Shown in pieces: positions 43,228-51,637 of a DNA stretch of 64,000 nt. A model generated the notes under the pieces. It was not told where the DNA came from. It made no database searches and saw only the letters and a list, made by a program, of their open reading frames with translations. Where the stretch lies: assembly GCA_035534835.1 (NCBI GenBank), contig DATLRE010000180.1, positions 1 through 64,000 on the forward strand, written 5' to 3'. Every line of letters begins with the position of its first letter. Within the stretch, counting starts at the first letter, position 1. Source of the DNA: Bog-756 sp035534835. Lineage in GTDB: Bacteria > Actinomycetota > Acidimicrobiia > Acidimicrobiales > RAAP-2. The translations under genes and the position numbers were made by a program.

Positions 43228-44934
43228 TCAGTAGAGCCCGACGATCTCCCCGTTGTCGTCGAGGTCGATGTCGAAGGCGGCCGGGTGGGATCCGAGGCCG
43301 GGCATCGTCCGCATGTCGCCGCAGATGGCGTAGGCGAATCCGGCGCCGGCCGACAGGCGCACCTCGCGGACGGGCAGCCGCCAGCCGGCGGGCGCGCCCT
43401 TCAGGGCCGGGTCGGACGAGATGGACAGATGGGTCTTGGCGATACAGACGGACAGGCCGCCGAACCCGAGCGACTCGAGCCGGTCCACCGTCCGTGCCGC
43501 GGTGGGCGCGTAGTCGACCCCGTCGGCGCCGTACACCCGGGTGGCGATCGTCTCGATCTTGTCGCGCAGCGGGGCCTCGGAGGGGTACAGGTAGGTGAAC
43601 GCCCCGGGTTCGTCGGCCGCCTCGACGACGGCCTCGGCCAGTTCGGTCGCCCCGGCGCCGCCGTCGGCGAAGTGGGTGGAGACCGCGCACCGCGCCCCGA
43701 GGGACGCCGCCAGCTCCCGGATGGCGTCGTGTTCGCTCGGGAAGTCGTCGGGGAACGCGTTGACGGCGACGACCGGGGTCACCCCGTGGAGCCGCACGTT
43801 CTCCACCTGCTTGACCAGGTTGGCGGCGCCGGCCCGCACGGCATCGGGGTCCTCGGCGAGCAGGGCGGGCGGCAGGGGCCGGCCGGCCACGATGGGGAAG
43901 GCGCCCGAATGGGCCTTGAGCGCCCGGACGGTGGTGACCACGACGGCGGCGTCGGGCACCAGTCCGGACACCCGGCACTTGATGTTGAAGAACCGCTCGG
44001 CCCCCATGTCGGCACCGAACCCGGCCTCGGTGATCAGGTAGTCGCCGGTGTGGATCCCGATCTGGTCGGCGATCACCGACGAGTTGCCGTGGGCGATGTT
44101 GCCGAACGGGCCGGCGTGGACCAGGACGGGTGTGTTCTCGAGCGTCTGGAGGAGGTTGGGCTGGAGCGCGTCGCGCAGGATGACGGCCATCGCTCCCGCG
44201 CCGCGCAGGTCCTCGGCGGTGACGGGTCGGCCGGAGGTGTCGTAGCCGACGACGATCGCCCCGAGGCGCCGCCGCATGTCGGCGAGCGACGTCGACAGGG
44301 CCAGGACGGCCATGACCTCGCTGGCGGCGGTGATGTCGAAGCCGGACTGGCGGGGCGTGCCGTCCTGGGTCGTCCCGAGACCGATGACGACGTTGCGGAG
44401 CGCCCGGTCGTTGACGTCGAGGACCCGGCGCCACGAGATCTCGTGCGGGTCGAGGTCGAGCGCGTTGCCGTGGTGGAGGTGGTTGTCGACGACGGCCGAC
44501 AACGTGTTGTGGGCGGCCGTGACAGCGTGCAGGTCGCCGGTCAGGTGGAGGTTGAGCGACTCGAAGGGGGCCGCCTGGCTGTAGCCGCCGCCGGCAGCCC
44601 CGCCCTTGATGCCGAAGGTCGGGCCCATCGACGACTGCCGGATGGCGGCCGTGGCCCGCCTGCCGATGTGGGACATCCCCTGGGCGAGGCCGATGGTCGT
44701 CGTCGTCTTGCCCTCGCCGAGCGGGGTGGGAGTGACGGCGGTGACCACGACGTAGCGCGCCCGCGGCCGGTCGGCCAGCGCGGCGACGGCGTCGAGGGAG
44801 ATCTTGGCGACGTACCGGCCGTAGGGCTGGAGCAGGTCCTCGCCGATCCCCATCCCGGCGGCGACGTCGGCGATGGGGCGGAGGGTGGCGGCCCGGGCGA
44901 TCTCGAGTGCCGTCGGCTGCGTGGTCGTGGTCAT
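43228..44934 (-). CDS. fhs: Formate-tetrahydrofolate ligase
   Basis: A 568-residue 10-formyl-THF synthetase: ATP-dependent ligation of formate to tetrahydrofolate. The P-loop is TPTPLGEGKTTTTIGL; QSSMGPTFGIKGGAAGGGYS and ITAASEVMAVLALS are family blocks, and EAGFGADMGAERFFNIKCR lies in the middle. Length and motifs are full. It supplies one-carbon units for purines and for formate assimilation. ATG 44934 has GAGGA upstream; the longer open frame is unconserved. It is a single gene, convergent with the MFS gene and divergent from gshB. Confidence 0.95.
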   Translation of the reverse strand: MTTTTQPTALEIARAATLRPIADVAAGMGIGEDLLQPYGRYVAKISLDAVAALADRPRARYVVVTAVTPTPLGEGKTTTTIGLAQGMSHIGRRATAAIRQSSMGPTFGIKGGAAGGGYSQAAPFESLNLHLTGDLHAVTAAHNTLSAVVDNHLHHGNALDLDPHEISWRRVLDVNDRALRNVVIGLGTTQDGTPRQSGFDITAASEVMAVLALSTSLADMRRRLGAIVVGYDTSGRPVTAEDLRGAGAMAVILRDALQPNLLQTLENTPVLVHAGPFGNIAHGNSSVIADQIGIHTGDYLITEAGFGADMGAERFFNIKCRVSGLVPDAAVVVTTVRALKAHSGAFPIVAGRPLPPALLAEDPDAVRAGAANLVKQVENVRLHGVTPVVAVNAFPDDFPSEHDAIRELAASLGARCAVSTHFADGGAGATELAEAVVEAADEPGAFTYLYPSEAPLRDKIETIATRVYGADGVDYAPTAARTVDRLESLGFGGLSVCIAKTHLSISSDPALKGAPAGWRLPVREVRLSAGAGFAYAICGDMRTMPGLGSHPAAFDIDLDDNGEIVGLY

Positions 44935-45135
44935 CGCGTCCTCGTGGGGTCGGGCCGGTTCGGGCCGGGGCGGGGTCCGGGCGGGGTCGGCGGGCCCGGA
45001 GGTGGCCGGTCGGGGTCGGTGGCCGGTCGGCCGGACTGTACTGCGGCCGTGCGCCCGGCACCGATCCGGTGCCCCGTGCGCCCGTGCCGGCCCGGCCGAT
45101 CGGCGCGGCACGCCGGCCGGGGTTACGGTGTGCCC

Positions 45136-45243
45136 ATGACTCGTGACACTCCGACTGACAGAAGATGGGCGCGGCGGGCAGCGGCATCAGGTGCGGTCGC
45201 TCCGGGCCCCACCGGCGCGGCCTGCGCCGGTGGGGGGGAGTGA
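45136..45243 (+). CDS. Possible 35-residue leaderless upstream ORF before gshB
   Basis: TACGGT (45124-45129) ends 6 nt before ATG 45136, the leaderless arrangement common here. The ORF encodes 35 residues (MTRDTPTDRRWARRAAASGA, then a Pro/Gly-rich end with one Cys) and stops at 45243, 8 nt before the GTG of gshB. Its last codons supply the G-rich Shine-Dalgarno of gshB, so translation of the two may be coupled. It is in a different frame from gshB and shows no recognisable domain. Confidence 0.4.
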   Translation: MTRDTPTDRRWARRAAASGAVAPGPTGAACAGGGE

Positions 45244-45250
45244 CCGGGCG

Positions 45251-46186
45251 GTGGACCTGCTCGTCGTCATGGACCCCTTCGAGGCGTGCGACCCGTCCGG
45301 TGACACCTCGATCGGCCTGCTGGGCGCCGCCGTCGAGCGCGGCCACCGGGCCCGTTGCTGCACGGCCGCCGACCTCGCCCTGACGGGTGGGCAGGTGGTG
45401 GTACGGGCCCGGCCGGTCGATGCCACCGAGGACGGGGTGTCGGCCGGGCCACGCGTCGGGGAGCCCGCGCCGCTCGAGCTCGCCGATGCCGTGCTCGTGC
45501 GCACCGACCCGCCGGTCGACGCCGACTACCTGGCGATGACGCTCCTGCTCGAGTTCGCCCGGGGCTCGACCCTCTGTGTCAACGACCCGCGCGGACTGCG
45601 CGAGGCGAACGAGAAGCTCTACGCCTGCCGGTTCCCCGAGTTGATGCCGCCCACGGTGGTAGCCGCCGATCCCGACGTGCTCCGGACCTTCGCCGACGAC
45701 TGCGGCGGCGCCGTGGTGAAGCCGCTCGACGGGCACGGTGGGCGGGGGGTCGTCCTGCTCCGCGCCGGCGACCCGGACGGCCATCGCCTGGCGGCGGCCG
45801 CCACGGCCGGCGGACGCCGCCAGGTGATGGCCCAGCAGTTCCTGCCCGAGGTGGTCGACGGTGACCGGCGCATCCTGCTGCTGGACGGGGAGCTCCTCGG
45901 GGTGCTCAACCGGCGACCGGCCCCCGGCGAGTTCCGGGCCAACATCGGGCTCGGGGCGTCGGTGGAGGTGGTGACCCCCGACGCCGCCGACCGACGCGTG
46001 ATCGAGGCGCTCGCCCCCTCGTTGCGGGCCGACGGGCTGTGGTTCGTCGGCATCGACGTGATCGGCGGCCGGCTGTCGGAGGTCAACGTGACCAGCCCGA
46101 CGGGCCTGCGCCAGCTCACCCGCCTGTCGGGCGGCCGCCCCGACCTCGCCGTCGTGGACTGGCTGGCCGAGCGGTCGGGTGCCTGA
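45251..46186 (+). CDS. gshB: Glutathione synthetase (ATP-grasp)
   Basis: A 311-residue ATP-grasp enzyme very similar in motif order to Escherichia coli GshB: VVMDPFEACDPSGDTSIGLL at the start, VLVRTDPPVDADYLAMTLLL, LCVNDPRGLREANEKLYAC, VKPLDGHGGRGVVLL, and the end FVGIDVIGGRLSEVNVTSPT. GshB joins gamma-Glu-Cys and Gly. That is unexpected beside mycothiol genes, and no gamma-glutamylcysteine synthetase is in the window. GTG 45251 aligns with the GshB N-terminus and has a G-rich ribosome-binding site; earlier starts (45143) add unconserved residues. The convergent neighbour is a GST homologue. Confidence 0.88.
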   Translation: MDLLVVMDPFEACDPSGDTSIGLLGAAVERGHRARCCTAADLALTGGQVVVRARPVDATEDGVSAGPRVGEPAPLELADAVLVRTDPPVDADYLAMTLLLEFARGSTLCVNDPRGLREANEKLYACRFPELMPPTVVAADPDVLRTFADDCGGAVVKPLDGHGGRGVVLLRAGDPDGHRLAAAATAGGRRQVMAQQFLPEVVDGDRRILLLDGELLGVLNRRPAPGEFRANIGLGASVEVVTPDAADRRVIEALAPSLRADGLWFVGIDVIGGRLSEVNVTSPTGLRQLTRLSGGRPDLAVVDWLAERSGA

Positions 46187-46195
46187 GGGGCGCGC

Positions 46196-47368
46196 TCACT
46201 CCGCGAGCACGGGCTCCTGCAGCGGCCCCCATACCTCGCGGTTCCCGGTGCGGGTCACCCACCGGCGGGGCCGGACGTCGAGCAGCGGGTCGAGACCGAC
46301 CTCGGCGAACAGTGCCCGGATCGCCGCCCGCCCCGTCGGCCCGGCGCCGGCCACGGCGTCCTGGAGCCGCTTGATCAGGTAGAGCCGGTAGGGGACGACG
46401 GCGACCGTCATCGGGCGGCCCCTCCAGGCGAACGTGGTGGTGCCGCTGAAGCGTCGGTTGGGCTTGCCGAGCACGACGTCTCCCTCGGCGGCGTCGGGGT
46501 GGTCGGCCAGCCAGGAATCCACGGCGGCCACCTGCGCCACGGCCTCGTCCAGGTACTCCTCGCCGATGTAGGCCAGGAGCGAGCGCAGGCTGTCGGGCAC
46601 GGCGTCGTCGGCGAACAGCTCCTCGGGGTAGTCGCCGTACTCGCTGGCATCCTGGGTCGGTGCGTTCATCCGCTCGACCCACCGCCACACCCGCTGCGCC
46701 TGCCGCTTCATGAGCACCGACGGGTACGGGTCGCGGGCCAGGTGGGCATAGAGCGGTCCCATGAACCCGTAGTCGCCGATGGTCGGCCGTCCGCCCAGCA
46801 GGAAGGGGGACCCGGCCAGGTGGGCGTCGAACAGCGCCAGGAACTCCTCGTAGGAGCGCTCGATCTCGGGCACGAGCTCCTCGGACACCCCGAAGGCGGC
46901 GGTTGCCGAGCGCATCCGGTCGCTCGAGAAGGCGAACACCGCGTCGCGGGTCTCGTCGTCGGCGCCGACCGCGAGCACCGCCGAGAAGTCCTTCGCCAGG
47001 AACGCCACGTTGGTGTCGTCGAAGTCCCACCGGTAGTGCATGGCCGGTCGGAGGAGGCCTTCGCCGCCGAAGAGCTCGAGCAGGTGGGCCACGGCCCGGT
47101 GCACCGGTGTGGCCGGGTGGGCCGACCGGCCGGGGGGCTGCCCGGCGTCGAGGAAGTCGATGATGTCGACCGTGTCCTGGACGAGCGCGCCGTCCGGGGT
47201 CTGCAGCACCGGGATGATCCACCGACCGATGGCCGGGACGACGTCGTCCGTGTAGCGGGCGTCACCCGGCGCCCGCTCGACGTAGTCGATGCGGTGGGTG
47301 CGCAGGTACGACCGGGCCTTGCCCGAGTACAGCGAGGCGGGCATGGCGAACAGCGTGTAGGGGTCCAT
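46196..47368 (-). CDS. Glutathione S-transferase family protein
   Basis: A 390-residue protein. The thioredoxin-like GST N-domain is at 1-80 (MDPYTLFAMPASLYSGKARS, RWIIPVLQTPDGALVQDTVD with the Val-Pro cis loop and the Asp-Thr/Ser pair). A helical GST C-domain follows (SPFLLGGRPTIGDYGFMGPL), then an extra region of about 150 residues ending in RRWVTRTGNREVWGPLQEPV. This long form is familiar from bacterial GST-like proteins of unknown substrate. ATG 47368 has AGGAGGAG upstream. It is convergent with gshB (9 bp apart) and divergent from the F420 operon across tandem palindromes. Confidence 0.85.
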   Translation of the reverse strand: MDPYTLFAMPASLYSGKARSYLRTHRIDYVERAPGDARYTDDVVPAIGRWIIPVLQTPDGALVQDTVDIIDFLDAGQPPGRSAHPATPVHRAVAHLLELFGGEGLLRPAMHYRWDFDDTNVAFLAKDFSAVLAVGADDETRDAVFAFSSDRMRSATAAFGVSEELVPEIERSYEEFLALFDAHLAGSPFLLGGRPTIGDYGFMGPLYAHLARDPYPSVLMKRQAQRVWRWVERMNAPTQDASEYGDYPEELFADDAVPDSLRSLLAYIGEEYLDEAVAQVAAVDSWLADHPDAAEGDVVLGKPNRRFSGTTTFAWRGRPMTVAVVPYRLYLIKRLQDAVAGAGPTGRAAIRALFAEVGLDPLLDVRPRRWVTRTGNREVWGPLQEPVLAE

Positions 47369-47413
47369 CCGGGCGCTCCTCCTCGACGGGCTGGTGCGAC
47401 GGTACGCCGTCGC

Positions 47414-47465
47414 TTGCCAGCTTATCTTCTGTCAGGTACATTGACACATGTCACGTCCCATGACA
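47414..47465. promoter_or_regulatory. Promoter with two tandem TGTCA-N7-TGACA operators
   Basis: Two 17-bp palindromes, TGTCA(N7)TGACA, lie at 47430-47446 and 47449-47465, exactly 19 bp apart, so they sit almost on the same DNA face. Reading toward the LLM gene, -35 TTGCCA (47414-47419) and -10 TACATT (47437-47442) are 17 nt apart, with the first palindrome overlapping the -10. The same sites flank the upstream region of the divergent GST gene. The TetR protein encoded third in the operon is the likely ligand (inference). Confidence 0.7.
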
Positions 47466-47491
47466 CGACCTCGGCCCGAGGAGGCCCCGGC

Positions 47492-48361
47492 TTGAAGTTC
47501 GGCATCGTCTTCGCCAATACCGGCCCGTTCAGCGACCCCGCGGCCGCCGTCGCCATGGCCCGTGCCGCCGAGGCGGCCGGGTTCGAGTCCCTGTGGACCG
47601 TCGAGCACACCGTCGTGCCCGACGGCTACCGGTCCGAGTACCCCTACGACCGGTCAGGACGGATGCCCGGGTCCGACGACGCCCCGATCCCGGATCCGCT
47701 GGTCTGGCTGGCCTTCCTGGCCGCCGCCACCTCGACCATCCGCCTGGGCACCGGCATCCTCATCCAGCCGCAGCGCAATCCGGTCGTGCTGGCCAAGGAG
47801 GTCGCCACCCTCGACCACCTGTCGGGCGGTCGCATGGAGCTGGGCGTGGGCGTCGGATGGCTCGAGGAGGAGTTCGACGCCATCGGCGTTCCCTTCGCCG
47901 AGCGGGCGGCGCGCACCGACGACGGCATCGCCGCCATGCGGGCGCTCTGGGGCGAGGACCGGGCGACCTACGACGGCGAGTTCACCTCGTTCGCCCGGTG
48001 CATCTGCCGGCCCCAGCCCGTCCGGGGGGCGGTCCCGGTGCACGTCGGGGGCCACAGCGAGGCGGCGGCCCGCCGGGCGGGGCGCCTCGGCGACGGCTTC
48101 TTCCCGGCCAGGGGCAGCCGCCGCCGGCTCGCCGAGCTCTTCGGCGTGGTGCGCGAGACGGCGGCCGCGGCCGGTCGGGACCCGACCGCGATCGAGCTGA
48201 CCAGCGGCGGCAACGGCGTGCTCGGGCCCGGCGCCCTCGACGAGGCGGCGGCGCTGGCCGAACTGGGCGTGGACCGGGTCGTGGTCCCGGCCTTCGCCTT
48301 CTACGAGGACACGGCCGAGGCGCTGGCCCGCTACGGCGACGAGGTCATCGCCCGGACCTGA
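47492..48361 (+). CDS. LLM class F420-dependent oxidoreductase (operon gene 1)
   Basis: A 289-residue TIM-barrel enzyme beginning MKFGIVFANTGPFSDPAAAV, then GFESLWTVEHTVVPDGYRSEYPY, SGGRMELGVGVGWLEEEFDA and VPVHVGGHSEAAARRAGRLG. The W-T-V-E-H and G-V-G-W-L-x-x-E-F blocks are typical of the Rv2161c-like F420 family (TIGR03619). Start TTG 47492 is chosen because homology begins at KFG and GAGGAGG stands upstream. First of six same-strand genes (47492-52618). Substrate unknown. Confidence 0.87.
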   Translation: MKFGIVFANTGPFSDPAAAVAMARAAEAAGFESLWTVEHTVVPDGYRSEYPYDRSGRMPGSDDAPIPDPLVWLAFLAAATSTIRLGTGILIQPQRNPVVLAKEVATLDHLSGGRMELGVGVGWLEEEFDAIGVPFAERAARTDDGIAAMRALWGEDRATYDGEFTSFARCICRPQPVRGAVPVHVGGHSEAAARRAGRLGDGFFPARGSRRRLAELFGVVRETAAAAGRDPTAIELTSGGNGVLGPGALDEAAALAELGVDRVVVPAFAFYEDTAEALARYGDEVIART

Positions 48362-48423
48362 CGGGCGGCCGGGTCGGCACCCGGTGCGGTCCGCGAGGCG
48401 ACACGACACGAGAGGACGCGACG

Positions 48424-49254
48424 ATGGAACTGGACGGACGGACGGCAGTGGTGACGGGGGCGGCGTCGGGTATCGGACTCGCGCTGACCGAGCGGTTCCT
48501 GGCCGAGGGGATGCGGGTGGTGATGGCCGACGTCGAGCAGCCCGCCCTCGAGCGCGAGTCGGCCCGCATCGCCGGGGCCGGAGGTGCCGTGGCCCCGGTG
48601 GTGTGCGACGTGTCCGACGCGGACCAGGTCGCCGGGCTGCGCGACGCCGCGCTCGCCGCCTACGGGTCGGTGCACCTGCTGTGCAACAACGCCGGGGTGG
48701 CGTCGGGACGGCCGAACCACAGGACGAAGCCGGCCGTGTGGGACTGGGTGGTGGGCGTGAACCTGCTCGGCCCGGCCTACGGCGTGAGCACCTTCGTACC
48801 GCTGATGTTGGAGCAGGGCGAGGGGCACGTGGTGAACACCGCGTCCGAGGCCGGGCTCACGGCCTCCCCGATGCTCGGCTCCTACCACGCCACCAAGTAC
48901 GCCGTGGTCGGACTGTCGGAGTCGCTCGCCATGGAGCTCGAGGGCACGCCGGTCGGGGTGACCTGCCTCTGCCCCGAACTGGTCGACACCAGGATCTTCG
49001 AGGCCACGCGCAACGCCCCCCCGTCCCTCGGCCTGCCGGAACCCACGGCGATCCCGATCGACCAGATCGCCGCGGCCATGGGCACCGTCGCCATGCCTTC
49101 CGCCGACCTGGCGGCGGACGTCGTCTACGCCGTCCGCGCCGGCCAGTTCTGGGTCCTCACCCACCAGAGCACGCGGGCCCGGGTGCACGCCCGCAACCGT
49201 CGGCTCGAACAGGGCAAGGACCCGAAGTTCGGTCCGGGGGCCGGAGGGCTGTGA
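48424..49254 (+). CDS. SDR family oxidoreductase (operon gene 2)
   Basis: A 276-residue short-chain dehydrogenase: AVVTGAASGIGLALTERFLA with Asp at the end of strand 2 (VVMADVEQ), which suggests NAD(H); LLCNNAGVASG; NTASEAGLTASPMLGSYHAT with the catalytic Ser, Tyr and Lys (Y-H-A-T-K). Its C-terminal part ends TRARVHARNRRLEQGKDPK. In this operon it may oxidise an alcohol produced by dehalogenation or hydrolysis. ATG 48424 follows GAGAGGACGCG. The stop overlaps the tetR start (GTGA). Confidence 0.88.
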   Translation: MELDGRTAVVTGAASGIGLALTERFLAEGMRVVMADVEQPALERESARIAGAGGAVAPVVCDVSDADQVAGLRDAALAAYGSVHLLCNNAGVASGRPNHRTKPAVWDWVVGVNLLGPAYGVSTFVPLMLEQGEGHVVNTASEAGLTASPMLGSYHATKYAVVGLSESLAMELEGTPVGVTCLCPELVDTRIFEATRNAPPSLGLPEPTAIPIDQIAAAMGTVAMPSADLAADVVYAVRAGQFWVLTHQSTRARVHARNRRLEQGKDPKFGPGAGGL

Positions 49255-49871
49255 CCCTCCGGCCGGACGTCGAGGCGCCGTCGACCGTCGGTGTCGACGG
49301 TCGCTCGGCCATCCGCGACCGGAACCGCACGGCCGTGCTCGATGCCGTGCTCGACCTCTTCTCCGAGGACAACCTGAGCCCGGGGCCCGAGGAGGTGGCC
49401 CTGCGGGTGGGGCTGTCGGTGCGTTCGGTCTACCGCTACTTCGACGACCACGACTCGCTGACCCGGGCCGCCATCGCCCGCAACATCGAGCGGCGGGCCC
49501 TGCTGTTCCGCATCCCCGCCATCGGCCGGGGCGACCTCGACGACCGCGTCGACCGCTTCGTCGACAGGCGTCTCGCGCTCCAGACCGAAGTGGGCCCGAC
49601 GGTGCGGGCCGCCCGGATGCGGGCGACCTTCGACGAGGTCGTCCGGGCCGACATGGAGGTGTCGCGGACGTTCCTGCGGGGCCAGATCGAACGTCACTTC
49701 GCCCCGGAGCTGACCACCGGCGACCCCGCCCGGGACGCGGCCCGCCTGGCCGCCGCGGACGCCCTCTTCGCCTTCGAGTCCCTCGACCACTACCTCGTCC
49801 ACCGGCGGCTCACCGCCCCGGAGGCCCGGCCGCTCCTCGTCGACGCCCTCGGCGCACTCCTCGGCCCCTGA
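49251..49871 (+). CDS. TetR family regulator (operon gene 3)
   Basis: A 206-residue TetR-type repressor. The N-terminal HTH reads RNRTAVLDAVLDLFSEDNLS, PGPEEVALRVGLSVRSVYRY and FDDHDSLTRAAIARN; the ligand domain is helical and unassigned. It starts at GTG 49251 inside the SDR stop (GTGA), so it is cotranscribed with the genes it probably controls. The tandem TGTCA-N7-TGACA sites at the operon promoter are the obvious candidate targets, giving autoregulation and control of the divergent GST gene. Confidence 0.87.
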   Translation: MTLRPDVEAPSTVGVDGRSAIRDRNRTAVLDAVLDLFSEDNLSPGPEEVALRVGLSVRSVYRYFDDHDSLTRAAIARNIERRALLFRIPAIGRGDLDDRVDRFVDRRLALQTEVGPTVRAARMRATFDEVVRADMEVSRTFLRGQIERHFAPELTTGDPARDAARLAAADALFAFESLDHYLVHRRLTAPEARPLLVDALGALLGP

Positions 49872-49915
49872 CCCCTGCACCCGACCCCGACCTCTGCACG
49901 AAAGGACCCACCCCG

Positions 49916-50620
49916 ATGGCCAACTCGCTCGAGTACCCGTTCGGAACGATCGACACCGGGACCGCCGGCCGCTGGCTGCGCCTGGCGCCCGAGGAGGACC
50001 GGGAGGTGTGGATGCTCAACCTCATGAAGTACAAGGCGGTCGCCGACTACGGCGACGGCACCACGTCGACCATCTCGGGCAGGGAGGCCGACGACATCTA
50101 CGCGCCGACCGCGATCCTCGCCGACCTGGGCGCCACCGTTCCCCTGTTCGGTGACGTCACCCGTCAGCTGACCGACGTCGTGGCATGGGAGCGGATCGCC
50201 ATCGTCCGTTATCCGAGCCGGGCCAGCTTCTTCGCCATGCAGAACCGCGAGGACTTCCAGAAGCAGTACGTGCACAAGGAGGCCGGCATGGAGACCACCA
50301 TCGTGATGGGCTGCGTCCCCCTCGGCGTGGCCGACCCCGCGGCGGCGGGATCCGGCCCGGTCGTGATGCGGGTGCGGCGGTTCGCCGAGGGAGCCTCCCC
50401 GGGCGCCGACCCCGAGGGCGTGGTGCCCGTGGTGCACTTCGCGGTGGACGGGGTCATCCTGGGAGACGGCCGCACCTGGGACGACGTCCGGTTCGACCGG
50501 GTCGACGAGGCGGCCCTGCCGCTGGTCGCCCGGACCGAGGGCGTGGCCGAGCAGGTCGTCGTGGTCGTCGACCCGCTCCTCGAGGACCTCATCGACTCCG
50601 TCGTGACGGCCGGGGCCTGA
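49916..50620 (+). CDS. DUF1330-like dimeric alpha/beta barrel protein (operon gene 4)
   Basis: A 234-residue protein with two ferredoxin-like halves. The first contains REVWMLNLMKYKAVADYGDG, GREADDIYAPTAILADLGA and VRYPSRASFFAMQNREDFQK, the style of DUF1330/EthD small stress-type barrels, followed by QYVHKEAGMETTIVMG. These folds often bind small aromatic or lactone intermediates without a cofactor. The exact role is unknown. It has a proper GAAAGGA-type ribosome-binding site 6-12 nt upstream and lies between tetR and the dehalogenase gene. Confidence 0.65.
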   Translation: MANSLEYPFGTIDTGTAGRWLRLAPEEDREVWMLNLMKYKAVADYGDGTTSTISGREADDIYAPTAILADLGATVPLFGDVTRQLTDVVAWERIAIVRYPSRASFFAMQNREDFQKQYVHKEAGMETTIVMGCVPLGVADPAAAGSGPVVMRVRRFAEGASPGADPEGVVPVVHFAVDGVILGDGRTWDDVRFDRVDEAALPLVARTEGVAEQVVVVVDPLLEDLIDSVVTAGA

Positions 50621-50627
50621 AGCGGCC

Positions 50628-51533
50628 ATGGACGTCCTCCGCACCCCCGACGAGCGGTTCGCCGGGCTGCCCGACTTCGACTTCCTGCCCCACTACCGGG
50701 AGGTGACGACCGCCGACGGCACCGCACTGCGGATGCACTTCCTGGACGAGGGCCCCCGCGACGCCCCCCCGGTGCTCCTCCTCCACGGCAACCCGTCGTG
50801 GAGCTACCTCTACCGCCACATGGTCCCGGGCCTCGTGGCCCGGGGCCACCGCGTCCTCGCTCCCGACCTCCTGGGCCTCGGGCGCTCGGACAAGCCGACC
50901 GACCCCGACGTGTACACCCTGGACGCCCACGTCGACTGGCTGAGCCAGTGGCTGGTGGGGGAGGACGTCGAGCGGACCACCCTGTTCTGCCAGGACTGGG
51001 GCGGCACCGCCGGGCTCAACCTGCTGCCGCGACACGGCGAGCGCTTCGACCGGGTGGTGGCGTCCAACACCGGACTGCCCGAGGGCAAGGGGATGAACAA
51101 ATTCATGGAGGACTGGCTGGCCTTCAGCCAGTCCGTCGACGAACTGCCCGTCGGTGCGCTCGTCCAGGGCGGGACCACACGGGAGCTGTCGGCGGCCGAG
51201 GTGGCCGCCTACGAGGCGCCGTTCCCCGACGGCCGGTACCAGGCGTCACCCAAGCGGTTCCCGCTGCTGATCCCCGTCCAGCCCGACAACCCCGGCGTGC
51301 CCCGGATGCTCGAGACGTGGGCGTACCTCGAGACGTGGGAGAAGCCGTTCCTCACCGTCTTCGGCGACCGGGACCCGATCGCCTTCGCCCCGGGGGCCCA
51401 CCTCCAGTTCCAGCGCCGGGTCCCCGGTGCCCGGGGCCGGCCCCACGTGGTGCTCGAGGGGCCGAACCACTTCATCCAGGAGGACGCGCCCGACGAGCTC
51501 GTGTCCATCCTCGACGCCTTCGTCCGGGCCTGA
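50628..51533 (+). CDS. dhmA: Haloalkane dehalogenase, subfamily I (operon gene 5)
   Basis: A 301-residue alpha/beta hydrolase with haloalkane dehalogenase signatures: LLLHGNPSWSYLYRHMVPGL (oxyanion and lid start), LLGLGRSDKPTDPDVY, nucleophile Asp123 followed by the halide-binding Trp124 in LFCQDWGGTAGLNLL, an acid in TVFGDRDPIAFAPG and the catalytic His in GPNHFIQEDAPDEL. Asp after Q and G-D-x-D-P match the HLD-I group with DhmA and DhlA. It would hydrolyse a carbon-halogen bond to an alcohol and halide. The gene symbol is a family label. It begins 8 bp after the previous stop. Confidence 0.87.
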   Translation: MDVLRTPDERFAGLPDFDFLPHYREVTTADGTALRMHFLDEGPRDAPPVLLLHGNPSWSYLYRHMVPGLVARGHRVLAPDLLGLGRSDKPTDPDVYTLDAHVDWLSQWLVGEDVERTTLFCQDWGGTAGLNLLPRHGERFDRVVASNTGLPEGKGMNKFMEDWLAFSQSVDELPVGALVQGGTTRELSAAEVAAYEAPFPDGRYQASPKRFPLLIPVQPDNPGVPRMLETWAYLETWEKPFLTVFGDRDPIAFAPGAHLQFQRRVPGARGRPHVVLEGPNHFIQEDAPDELVSILDAFVRA

Positions 51534-51637
51534 CGCCGGGGCCGCCGGGCCGACCCGCCGGACCCGCGTCGGCGCCGGTACCATCGGGGCGTCGCCCGCC
51601 CCCTGGCCGGTGGCACGTCACCCACCGAGGAGGTCCC

